Below, in pieces: positions 1-5,614 of a stretch of 6,628 bases of DNA (within the stretch, counting starts at the first letter, position 1; every line of letters starts with the position of its first letter). The notes under the pieces are model-generated. The model was not told where the DNA came from. It worked only from the letters and a program-made list of their open reading frames with translations, and did no database searches. Position numbers and translations under genes: made by a program. The DNA is from Nitrosomonadales bacterium. GTDB taxonomy: Bacteria > Pseudomonadota > Gammaproteobacteria > Burkholderiales > SG8-41. The stretch is taken from the NCBI GenBank assembly GCA_009885185.1, contig VFLF01000214.1, forward strand, positions 1 through 6,628, given 5' to 3'.

Positions 1-932
1 AAGCCGGCGCGCAGTTCGTCGCCAGCAGCAATCGCGAGGCCATCGAACATCCGTCGGTCAACACCGTGATCGTTTCCACCAGCGAACACGAACACACCGA
101 AGCGGTGCTGATGGCACTGGCACTGGGAAAAAAAGTGTTGGTGGAAAAACCCATCGCACTGAAACTCGAAGACGCCGACAAAATTTTGCGCGCACTGGAA
201 AAATCCAGCGGCAGCCTGCACGTAGGCTACAGCCGCCGTTTCAAACGCCGTTACATGCTCGCCAAAGAACAAATCGTGCAGGGCCGGCTCGGCACCATCA
301 CCGGCATCTCCACGCGCCTCTACAACTCGCGTGCGCAGGTGTTCGCCATGCTCAAACGAGACCCCGGCGCGACCCCCGTGGTGGATTCACTCACTTACTA
401 CATCGATTTTGTGAACTGGTGGTTGCCGCAAAACCCGGTCGTCGAAGTGTGGGCGCGCGGGCAAGGCGGCGTGATCCGCGACGCGGGTTACAATTGCGAC
501 GACGTGACGTTTGCCGTGCTCACACTCGCCGACGGCGCACTGGTGAACTGCAACGTGAGCTTCGCCCTGCCGGAAAAATATCCATCACTCGGCTACTGCG
601 GTCGTATCGAAATCATCGGCAAGGACGGCGTGCTGCTGATCGACGACGATCACATGGAGCAGTTGCTCTACACCGAAAAAAGCATCCCACACATTTACCT
701 GCCGGAAGTGAGCGTGAATATGGCGTTTCTCGGCAGCAGCGCGCCGGGCGACTGGGCCGGCGGCGAATTCTGGGGGCCGCTGGCGAGCGAAACGCGCAAC
801 TGGCTGGATTACGCCGCCACCGGCAAAGCGTGCGCGCTGACTACGCCGCAGGAAGCCCGTAGTAATCTGGAGGTGACGTTGGCGATTGAGGAGGCGGTGC
901 AGACAGGCGGGAGTGTGAGGTTGGCGCGGTAG
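1..932 (+). CDS. Gfo/Idh/MocA family NAD(P)-dependent oxidoreductase, 5'-truncated
   Basis: The reading frame is open from base 3 through the left edge to the TAG at 930-932, so the true start and the GxGxxG nucleotide-binding loop lie outside the window; the GTG at 66 is internal. What remains is the end of the Rossmann fold and the whole C-terminal alpha/beta domain. The hallmark EKP motif (bases 144-152) follows a strand reading KKVLV, as is usual where this family binds NAD(P) and the substrate. A VGYSRRF segment (bases 222-242) matches the usual G-x-x-RR-F position. The typical C-terminal helix with PQEARSNLEV then GGSVRL is intact. Members oxidise or reduce sugars, inositols or related cyclic alcohols in the cytoplasm; the substrate cannot be read here. 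The D-x-x-x-H catalytic pair appears as D-S-L-T-Y (bases 384-398), with Tyr where His is common, as in glucose-fructose oxidoreductase. The family call is firm, the exact function unknown. Confidence 0.93.
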   Translation, partial: AGAQFVASSNREAIEHPSVNTVIVSTSEHEHTEAVLMALALGKKVLVEKPIALKLEDADKILRALEKSSGSLHVGYSRRFKRRYMLAKEQIVQGRLGTITGISTRLYNSRAQVFAMLKRDPGATPVVDSLTYYIDFVNWWLPQNPVVEVWARGQGGVIRDAGYNCDDVTFAVLTLADGALVNCNVSFALPEKYPSLGYCGRIEIIGKDGVLLIDDDHMEQLLYTEKSIPHIYLPEVSVNMAFLGSSAPGDWAGGEFWGPLASETRNWLDYAATGKACALTTPQEARSNLEVTLAIEEAVQTGGSVRLAR

Positions 933-1020
933 GACAGCAAACAGGACGGCACCCTGCGTATAGCATAGGCATTTGTTGTGCTAAAAAAACGTGTTTGCAA
1001 ATCTTTCTTCCAGTTGAAGC

Positions 1021-1317
1021 ATGAAGCAAATTTATAAAATCACCTACCCCACGGGAAAGATCTACGTTGGAAAGGACAGCGTCGGAAGCTATCGCTATTA
1101 TGGAAGCCCCGACATGAATACTGTGAATCAAGAATTTATGAACCTTTCTAATGATCAGAGAAGGGATTACTCTGTTCGCAAAGAAATTCTTTGGGAATCC
1201 GAGGATTGCTCCGAACGTGAACTTTCAGAGAAAGAAGTCGAATTCATAAGGAAGTATCAGTCGAACAATCCAGAAATTGGGTACAACCGCTGGCCAAAGT
1301 TTAATGGAAATACATAA
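1021..1317 (+). CDS. Small GIY-YIG nuclease-fold protein, AT-rich
   Basis: This 98-residue protein covers one GIY-YIG domain and nothing else. The first motif reads Q-I-Y (residues 3-5, Gly replaced) and the second Y-V-G-K (15-18). Set against UvrC, Tyr5, Tyr15, Lys18, Arg25 and Glu72 fall at the spacings of its active-site Tyr, Tyr, Lys, Arg and Glu, so the metal-dependent nuclease centre looks complete (inference from spacing). The C-terminus, IGYNRWPKF, resembles a clade of short stand-alone GIY-YIG proteins whose biological role is not established. No DNA-binding or partner domain is fused. Hand count gives about 40% GC, against clearly over 60% in neighbouring genes, with many A/T-ending codons, which suggests recent transfer. 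The 88 bases upstream are also A/T-rich near the start; the ribosome site (GAAG at 1016-1019) sits very close to the ATG and is weak. It stands alone, followed by a stem-loop. Cleavage activity and target are unknown. Confidence 0.85.
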   Translation: MKQIYKITYPTGKIYVGKDSVGSYRYYGSPDMNTVNQEFMNLSNDQRRDYSVRKEILWESEDCSERELSEKEVEFIRKYQSNNPEIGYNRWPKFNGNT

Positions 1318-1332
1318 CAAACCGCTCTAGCT

Positions 1333-1410
1333 CGTAGGCCGCAATCCTTATTGCGCCGGATTTTTGCGTGTTGCGCGGACACACGCTGCGCTGCACTTAT
1401 TGCACCCGTG
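1333..1410. repeat. Structured intergenic inverted-repeat element, REP-like
   Basis: The gap between the convergent GIY-YIG and YciI genes is almost filled by complementary words. Besides the CGCAAT/ATTGCG stem, GCGTGT (1366-1371) pairs with ACACGC (1381-1386) around a 9-base loop. TTATTGC then recurs at 1348-1354 and 1397-1403, followed by GCC and ACC respectively. GCAAT (1341-1345) can therefore pair with either copy, giving two alternative folds. The layout resembles dispersed intergenic palindromic repeats of proteobacteria, but only one copy is visible here, so the repeat-family assignment is inference. Confidence 0.4.
1340..1365 (+). terminator. Possible rho-independent terminator after the GIY-YIG gene
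   Basis: CGCAAT (1340-1345) and ATTGCG (1350-1355) form a perfect 6-bp stem with a 4-base loop. A short GC stretch and then five T residues (1361-1365) follow. It starts 23 bases after the stop codon of the plus-strand gene. The stem is short and the T run is offset from its base, so this is a modest candidate. It may instead be half of the larger repeat described at 1333-1410. Confidence 0.4.
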
Positions 1411-1414
1411 CTCA

Positions 1415-2005
1415 TTAAACGTGGCCAAACCGCCACCGCTCCATCGTCGCCCGCTCGTAAATGCCGCCGCGATTAAACGGTAGATTTTCCCAGAACGCTT
1501 CCGCCTCAGACTTGTTGGCGACATCGACCATAATCAGGCTGCCGATCATCTGCTTGCCTTCGTCGTCGAGCAGCGGCCCGCGGGCGATGAAGAGATAAGC
1601 GTGGCGATTCAGATATTCGTGATGCGCCGCGCGTAGCGGCACACGGCGCGCGGCGCCATCAGGCTTGTCATGGGCGTGAATCACGAACTGCATGGTGTCT
1701 TTCTTGCGCGGGTAGTCGCGCTGCCGCACGTTAAGCGTGGGCTTCCAGCGCTCGATGGTGATCGACTGGAAGATACCGGCCTTGGTGTAGGGGTCGGCGT
1801 TGATGTAGGCATTTGCCGCCGCCCGATCCGGGAACTCGATCAGCCGCAGGCTGCCGATGGCGTTTTTGTTGTCGTCGGTGAACAACGGCCCCGAATACCA
1901 GGTGACGTCAGGATAGCCATCGAGAAAATTGCGGTGCGCGGGCAGGGTCGCCTCGCGCAGCGCGTCGGTGGCGGGTTTTGAACGGCATTTGATGAGCCAG
2001 TGCAT
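1415..2005 (-). CDS. Tandem two-domain YciI-like protein
   Basis: The product is a cytoplasmic 196-residue protein made of two YciI-like (ferredoxin-like dimeric alpha-beta) domains, about residues 1-90 and 104-196, joined by a charged linker. Single-domain YciI proteins are about 95-100 residues, so this is an internal duplication standing in for the usual dimer. The halves match in order: AHRNFL/AHHEYL, SGPL/RGPL, GSLRLIEF/GSLIMVDV, AGIF/GGIY and IERW/MERW. Domain 1 keeps the family His-Asp pair (His24, Asp71 in ADPY). Domain 2 keeps His128 but has Leu175 in place of Asp (NLPF). The start at 2005 is preferred to an upstream ATG at 2149 because it has a good ribosome site and begins exactly at the domain; the longer form would add an arginine-rich stretch overlapping the Bug gene. 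It lies 23 bases downstream of that gene and is probably co-transcribed. YciI relatives include dehalogenase- and muconolactone-isomerase-like enzymes; the reaction here is unknown. Confidence 0.88.
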   Translation of the reverse strand: MHWLIKCRSKPATDALREATLPAHRNFLDGYPDVTWYSGPLFTDDNKNAIGSLRLIEFPDRAAANAYINADPYTKAGIFQSITIERWKPTLNVRQRDYPRKKDTMQFVIHAHDKPDGAARRVPLRAAHHEYLNRHAYLFIARGPLLDDEGKQMIGSLIMVDVANKSEAEAFWENLPFNRGGIYERATMERWRFGHV

Positions 2006-2011
2006 GGTCAG

Positions 2012-2019
2012 TTTTCCTT
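2012..2019 (-). promoter_or_regulatory. Ribosome binding site for the YciI-like gene
   Basis: Read on the minus strand this is AAGGAAAA, with the AAGGA core nine bases from the ATG at 2003-2005. It lies in the short gap after the Bug gene's stop codon. It decides the start of the YciI-like protein at 2005 over the longer in-frame ATG at 2149, and it supports translation from a shared mRNA. Confidence 0.7.
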
Positions 2020-2028
2020 GTAAAGAAC

Positions 2029-3039
2029 TTACTGCTGCTTGATCCCGGCGGCCACGACGGTCGCGCCCCAGCGCTTGATTTCCGACTGATGGTATTTCGC
2101 GAACTCCGCGGGCGTGCCGCCCACCGCGGTCATGAACGAGTTGCGCCAATAATCCTGCGCCGGCGGTGATTTCAGGTAACGGTTGGCGGCGTCGTTCCAG
2201 CGTTGCGCCAACGCCGCAGGCAGCGCCCTGGGGCCGTATATCGCGTACCAGATGTACGCCTCGAAGTCCGTGACGCCCGCTTCCGCGAGCGTGGGGAGGT
2301 CGGGTGCGTAATCGACGCGCTGCGCGCTGGTGATGCCGAGCGCGCGCAGGCGTGCGCTCTTGACGTGCTGCAGCAGCGTGCCGGGCGTGTTGAAGAACAC
2401 CTTGATTTGCCCACCGATGAGATCAGCGATCGCGGGCGCACCGCCTTTGTACGGCACGTGCAGGATGTCGATCTTCGCGGCGGCCTTGAACATTTCCAGC
2501 TTCAGATGAATGGTGGTGCCCACGCCGCTGGAGCCGCCGGTGAGTTGTCCCGGCTGTGCCCGCGCGAGCGCGATCAGCTCCTTCACGGATTTGGCCGGCA
2601 CGCCGGGGTGTATCACCAGCAGCGAGGGCGAATGCGTGGCCAGCACTACCGGCAGCACATCGCGCGCGGCATCGAAACGCATGCTCTTGTACATGCTGGG
2701 GATAATCGCGATGGCGGAGCTCGTGCATAGCATGGTGTAACCGTCGGGCTCGGCGCGCACCACGATCTCGGTGCCAATCTGCGTGCCCGCGCCCGGCCGG
2801 TTGTCCACGATCACCTGCTGGCCCCAGGCCTCCGACAATCCGACGGCGAGCGCGCGAGCCACCAGATCAACCGAACCTCCCGGTGTGTACGGGTTGACCA
2901 TGCGCACCGAGCGCGACGGGAAATCGCGCGCCTCGCGCGTATCACGCTGGGCCGCTGCGTTGAAGCCCCACCCCAGCATCGCCGCGCCGCACGCCGCAAG
3001 CGCGGAAAAAGCCTTGCGCCTTAGAGAGCATTTGTTCAT
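2029..3039 (-). CDS. Tripartite tricarboxylate transporter substrate-binding protein (Bug/TctC family), copy 1
   Basis: This 336-residue exported protein is the periplasmic receptor of a TTT-type uptake system; family members bind carboxylates, amino acids or similar small molecules. The N-terminus, MNKCSLRRK then a hydrophobic stretch ending AAAQ, is a signal peptide, probably cleaved near residue 30. Family landmarks run in order: PYTPGGSVD (50-58, ligand loop), VDNRPGAGTQIG (78-89), PDGYT (98-102), GGSSGVGT (168-175), HVPYKG (194-199) and DLPTLAEAG (247-255). Length and order are normal, so the protein looks intact. The start at 3039 is chosen because it begins the signal peptide; an in-frame ATG at 3141 would add 34 residues of non-signal sequence through the promoter region. 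No clear Shine-Dalgarno precedes 3039. It is divergent from a second Bug gene and leads an apparent operon with the YciI-like gene. No TctA/TctB permease is in the window, so it is an orphan receptor here and its ligand is unknown. Confidence 0.94.
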   Translation of the reverse strand: MNKCSLRRKAFSALAACGAAMLGWGFNAAAQRDTREARDFPSRSVRMVNPYTPGGSVDLVARALAVGLSEAWGQQVIVDNRPGAGTQIGTEIVVRAEPDGYTMLCTSSAIAIIPSMYKSMRFDAARDVLPVVLATHSPSLLVIHPGVPAKSVKELIALARAQPGQLTGGSSGVGTTIHLKLEMFKAAAKIDILHVPYKGGAPAIADLIGGQIKVFFNTPGTLLQHVKSARLRALGITSAQRVDYAPDLPTLAEAGVTDFEAYIWYAIYGPRALPAALAQRWNDAANRYLKSPPAQDYWRNSFMTAVGGTPAEFAKYHQSEIKRWGATVVAAGIKQQ

Positions 3040-3040
3040 T

Positions 3041-3100
3041 GTGAATGGCCGTGAATGTAGTCTCCAGCAACCAATGTAAGCCGCGACTCGCCTGAATGTA
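3041..3100. promoter_or_regulatory. Repeated GAATG/AATGTA sites upstream of Bug copy 1, possible operator
   Basis: GTGAATG occurs at 3041-3047 and 3051-3057, and AATGTA at 3054-3059, 3073-3078 and 3095-3100. Starts of the shared AATG core are 10, 19 and 22 bases apart, roughly one and two helical turns, so the copies would face about the same side of the DNA. On the minus strand they read as TACATT words directly upstream of the Bug start codon, and two of them could also serve as weak -35/-10 elements. No regulator gene is present. The repeats are seen directly; operator function is inference. Confidence 0.3.
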
Positions 3101-3146
3101 AAGTGCCGAAGCGACGCACGCCGTACACCCGGCACCGGCATGAATA

Positions 3147-3177
3147 TTGTTTGTCCACGCGCTGCCGCGTGTAGAAT
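3147..3177 (+). promoter_or_regulatory. Possible sigma70-type promoter for Bug copy 2
   Basis: TAGAAT (3172-3177) matches the -10 consensus at five of six positions and lies 35 bases before the ATG at 3213. A -35 element is less clear: TTGTTT at 3147-3152 gives a 19-base spacer and TTGTCC at 3151-3156 gives 15. Both are off the ideal 17, so the -10 is the stronger part of this call. Confidence 0.42.
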
Positions 3178-3212
3178 CGCGGCCCCAGTGATCGATTACG
3201 CCAAGGAACTCC

Positions 3213-4214
3213 ATGATTTGTTTCAAAAAAGCCGTCACAACCCTGCTATGCGCGAGTGCCGCATGCGTCACGCAGCAGGCTGATGCGCAGGTCGCTGCCG
3301 CCGACGCAGCCAAAAACTATCCGGTGAAACCCATCCGTTTCATTTCGCCGTTCACGCCCGGCGCGGGCACTGACACCACCGCGCGCACGCTGGCACAAAA
3401 GCTCACCGACAAGTGGGGACAACAGGCCGTGGTGGACAATCGCACCGGCGCCTCCGGCGCGATCGGCGTGGAAATCACCGCCAACGCGCCGCCGGACGGC
3501 TACACCATTTGTCTGATCTCGGCATCGCACTCGGTACACTCGGCAACCAGTCCGAAACTGCCCTACGATCTGACGCGCGATTTGCAGGGCATCATGCAGG
3601 CGACGTCGCTGTTTTACGCGGTGTATCACAGTCCGTCGGTGCCGGTGAAAACGGCCAAGGAGTTGATCGCGCATGCGAAGGCCAATCCCGGAAAGCTGTT
3701 ATTTGGCTCCAGCGGTACCGGCAGCCTTCAGCATTTTGCGGGCGAGATGTTCAACCATCTTGCGGGCGTGAAGATGATGCATGTGCCGTACAAAGGCACA
3801 TCCGCCGTGGTGACCGCGATGCTGTCGGGTGAAGTGCAGGTCGGTTTCGGCACTCTGTTCGGCGTGCGCCCGCATATGCAGACCGGGCGCCTGCGCGTGG
3901 TGGCGATCACTGCGGGCAAGCGTTCGCCGGCCGTGCCGGATATTCCGACACTGGCTGAAGCCGGTATCCCCGGCTACGAAATCGATCAATGGTACGGCGT
4001 GATCACAGGCGCGAAGGTGCCGAAAGCCATCGTCAACAAGTTATCCGAGGCGATGGCGCAGGCGTTGAAAGAGCCGGATGTGGCAAAACGTCTCGCGGCC
4101 GACGGCTCGGTGCCGGTAGGCTCAAGCCCCGATCAATTCAGCGCGCACATCAAATCTGAAATTGCCAAGTGGCAAAGGCTGGTGAAGGACGCTAAGCTGG
4201 ATATGCAAAGCTAA
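3213..4214 (+). CDS. Tripartite tricarboxylate transporter substrate-binding protein (Bug/TctC family), copy 2
   Basis: This 333-residue periplasmic solute receptor is a paralogue of the divergent Bug gene at 2029-3039. A signal peptide (MICFKK, a hydrophobic core, then ADAQ) is likely cut after residue 25. Landmarks are PFTPGAGTD (46-54, ligand loop), VDNRTGASGAIG (74-85), PDGYT (94-98), FGSSGTGS (164-171), HVPYKG (190-195) and DIPTLAEAG (243-251). The ligand loop reads PGAGTD against PGGSVD in copy 1, and the segment after PDGYT also differs (LISASHS against LCTSSAI), so the two probably take different ligands. AAGGA (3203-3207) lies five bases before the ATG, a good ribosome site. The gene appears to be a single transcription unit with no membrane subunits beside it. 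In Burkholderiales many such receptors are encoded away from any permease, and some act in signalling. The family call is firm; the ligand is unknown. Confidence 0.94.
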   Translation: MICFKKAVTTLLCASAACVTQQADAQVAAADAAKNYPVKPIRFISPFTPGAGTDTTARTLAQKLTDKWGQQAVVDNRTGASGAIGVEITANAPPDGYTICLISASHSVHSATSPKLPYDLTRDLQGIMQATSLFYAVYHSPSVPVKTAKELIAHAKANPGKLLFGSSGTGSLQHFAGEMFNHLAGVKMMHVPYKGTSAVVTAMLSGEVQVGFGTLFGVRPHMQTGRLRVVAITAGKRSPAVPDIPTLAEAGIPGYEIDQWYGVITGAKVPKAIVNKLSEAMAQALKEPDVAKRLAADGSVPVGSSPDQFSAHIKSEIAKWQRLVKDAKLDMQS

Positions 4215-4238
4215 ACATCGGGGGGCGGTATTTTATAA

Positions 4239-4270
4239 GCATTTGTTTTTATTGATATTTTTACAAATAC
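4239..4270. terminator. AT-rich inverted repeat between convergent genes, weak terminator candidate
   Basis: ATTTGT (4241-4246) pairs with ACAAAT (4263-4268) around a 16-base, almost pure A/T loop containing T runs. It lies between the stop of the plus-strand Bug gene (4214) and the stop of the minus-strand SH3-like gene (4288). The symmetry and A/T content would suit a bidirectional terminator, but the stem is only six weak pairs. Nothing else is evident in this 73-base gap. Confidence 0.28.
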
Positions 4271-4287
4271 GCAAACTTTTCCGCGAA

Positions 4288-5097
4288 CTAATCCCCGCCC
4301 AGAAACTCGATTCCCACCACGTATTCGACCATGCGCCAGGTGGCGCCGGTCTTGGCAAAACACGCGCGATGCTCAATCGCGCTGCGGAGGTGTTCTGCCG
4401 GCACGTAGCCATCGCGCCCGCGGTGGCTGACCTTGACCCAGCGTTGCGCGAGCCGGCTTTCCGCGTCGTCCACTTCCCAATCGCGCACGCCGATAATGTC
4501 GAACGACAGCGTGCCGAGGGTTTCCGATGCATGCGATGGGCCGCCTTTGACCAGCGCTTCCTTCACCACGATGGCGCCGCTGTCGTAAGGATCAACATCG
4601 TTGAGCGGCCACTTGATCGGCACATACGGCGCGCACAGCACGCGCGCGCCGCCGTTTTGCTTGTCCTGCTGATACCACGCGCTGCCGAGGTTCAACGCGG
4701 CGGACAAATCGCGTAACACGCGATCACTCTTGGCATCGATTTCCCACAGCTTGCGGAATTCAGCTACGCCGCGCGGCACTTCAAGGCCGTTGACGATGTT
4801 GCGATCAATGGCGTTAATGAGCGCCGCGCGATCGCCGCGCCGCAGCGCCGCCAGCAGGTTGTTGCGAAACGCCACCCACGTCGGGTCGGATGCGCCGTCA
4901 TCGGTGCGCGGCAGCTTGCGTTCGATGGGCGGTTTGGGTGCGGCGGGTGTGGCAGCCACGGCGGGCGTCGCGGCCGGCTTGTCGGCGGGTACTGCGGCCT
5001 CCGGCGTGGCCGGTGCAACCGGCGCTTGTGCATACGCCAAACACGAGCCGAGCGCCAACGCACTGGCCGCTGCCAAGGAGCGTACGAATTTATTCAT
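4288..5097 (-). CDS. Exported SH3-like domain protein with Ala/Pro-rich linker
   Basis: This 269-residue protein is probably exported. MNKFVRS plus a hydrophobic stretch gives a signal peptide ending either at AYA (residues 21-23, signal peptidase I) or before Cys19 of a lipobox-like LGSC (residues 16-19), which would make it a lipoprotein. Residues 24-58 are an Ala/Pro/Val/Thr linker of the kind that spans the cell envelope. A helical, charged segment follows (about 72-135). Residues 150-240 look like a bacterial SH3-type barrel with an inserted loop: VLCAPY near the start, then TLGTLSF, WVKV, GRDGYV and AEHLRS at the end, followed by a conserved-looking ACF...TWRMVEYVVG tail. Cys155 and Cys246 could form a disulfide. 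Such SH3 modules often bind peptidoglycan or partner proteins, but no enzymatic domain is seen. It stands alone, convergent with the Bug gene and divergent from the biotin carrier gene. There is no strong ribosome site; the start rests on the signal peptide. The function is unknown. Confidence 0.82.
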   Translation of the reverse strand: MNKFVRSLAAASALALGSCLAYAQAPVAPATPEAAVPADKPAATPAVAATPAAPKPPIERKLPRTDDGASDPTWVAFRNNLLAALRRGDRAALINAIDRNIVNGLEVPRGVAEFRKLWEIDAKSDRVLRDLSAALNLGSAWYQQDKQNGGARVLCAPYVPIKWPLNDVDPYDSGAIVVKEALVKGGPSHASETLGTLSFDIIGVRDWEVDDAESRLAQRWVKVSHRGRDGYVPAEHLRSAIEHRACFAKTGATWRMVEYVVGIEFLGGD

Positions 5098-5227
5098 GAC
5101 GTGCGGAACAACAATGTGAAAACAAAGGGGGTATCCTGAGAGTGATCACGCGGCGCGAAAGGGTTCCTATGGTAAGCGTTGCGATGGCGGGATACAACCG
5201 CGCCGCGACCGGACAAGCAGAGGTGCG

Positions 5228-5236
5228 TGTTATACT
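5228..5236 (+). promoter_or_regulatory. Extended -10 promoter for the biotin carrier gene
   Basis: The sequence TGTTATACT combines a TG dinucleotide (5228-5229), one base, and TATACT (5231-5236), which is five of six to the -10 consensus. It lies 36 bases before the ATG. The best -35-like word, CGGACA (5210-5215), is four of six with a short 15-base spacer, which fits a promoter leaning on its extended -10. Confidence 0.55.
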
Positions 5237-5272
5237 TTTTGTCGAGAAACAGAAAATTTCATTGGGGAAATC

Positions 5273-5494
5273 ATGGCGCGCATCGAGGTTAAATCCGAAA
5301 TCACCGGCACCGTCTGGCAGGTCAAATCCAAGCCCGGCGACACGGTGGAATCCGGCGACACGCTGGTGGTGATCGAATCGATGAAAATGGAAATCCCCGT
5401 GATCACCGAAGACGGCGGCGTGGTGAAAGAAATCCTCGTGAAAGAAAAAGACCCGGTGGCCGAGGGGCAGGTGGTCGCAGTGCTGGAGGGCTGA
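5273..5494 (+). CDS. Single-domain biotin/lipoyl carrier protein (BCCP-like)
   Basis: This 73-residue cytoplasmic protein is one biotinyl/lipoyl attachment domain. It opens with MARIEVKSEITGTV and carries E-S-M-K-M-E (35-40), the site for biotin attachment by biotin protein ligase, with Lys38 (bases 5384-5386) as the modified residue. The Met-Lys-Met setting favours biotin over lipoate. The spacing PGDTVESGDTL before the site and GGVV then VAEGQVV after it match the two symmetrical halves of the fold. It lacks the long Pro/Ala N-terminus of canonical AccB and resembles the short stand-alone carriers (71-73 residues) that work with separate carboxylase subunits; B. subtilis YngHB is a known protein of this size. 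Its start follows GGGGA at 5264-5268. No biotin carboxylase or carboxyltransferase is beside it, so the partner enzyme is unknown. An extended -10 promoter lies just upstream and a strong hairpin follows the stop. Confidence 0.93.
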   Translation: MARIEVKSEITGTVWQVKSKPGDTVESGDTLVVIESMKMEIPVITEDGGVVKEILVKEKDPVAEGQVVAVLEG

Positions 5495-5521
5495 ACGGCT
5501 GCCTTTGTCGTTGGTCGTAGT

Positions 5522-5538
5522 GCGGGGATCTTCCCCGC
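5522..5538. repeat. Perfect 7-bp GC-rich hairpin after the biotin carrier gene
   Basis: GCGGGGA (5522-5528) and TCCCCGC (5532-5538) form a perfect stem with a 3-base loop, 27 bases after the stop codon. No T run follows, so a classical intrinsic terminator is not supported. It may act as an mRNA 3' stabiliser or be a dispersed palindromic repeat. The surrounding TCGT words (5514-5517 and 5542-5545) give it a repeat-unit look. Confidence 0.5.
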
Positions 5539-5614
5539 GGTCGTGGGGCGGTACCGCAACGCGCGCACAGGAGACGTACATCGCTGCAAGGCGTAAATTG
5601 ATGCAACTCGGACT

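Noticed and set aside
933..1020. Possible promoter for the GIY-YIG gene
   Set aside because: TATAGC and TTGTTG-like words exist, but no pair with sensible spacing to the start codon could be defended.
2006..2149. N-terminal extension of the YciI-like protein to the ATG at 2149
   Set aside because: It would overlap the Bug coding sequence, adds an Arg-rich stretch unlike the family, and the good ribosome site is at 2012-2019.
2203..2730. Plus-strand open frame of 175 codons inside Bug copy 1
   Set aside because: It is a shadow of a clear Bug gene on the other strand, with an Arg/Gly-rich product and no domain.
3040..3141. N-terminal extension of Bug copy 1 to the ATG at 3141
   Set aside because: The added 34 residues precede a complete signal peptide and would make export implausible; the bases look like promoter and leader.
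968..4247. The word GCATTTGTT recurring near 969, 3029 and 4239
   Set aside because: The copies share only nine bases, have unrelated flanks, and one overlaps the Bug start codon; chance in A/T-rich spots is enough.
4243..4716. Plus-strand open frame of 157 codons opposite the SH3-like gene
   Set aside because: The minus-strand frame has a signal peptide and SH3-like motifs; this one has neither and begins in the A/T-rich gap.
5131..5207. GTATCC/GGATAC and CGCGGCGCG/CGCGCCGCG pairs forming a possible pseudoknot upstream of the biotin carrier
   Set aside because: The pairs are 41 or more bases apart, low in complexity in a GC-rich genome, and have no supporting context such as a known riboswitch core.
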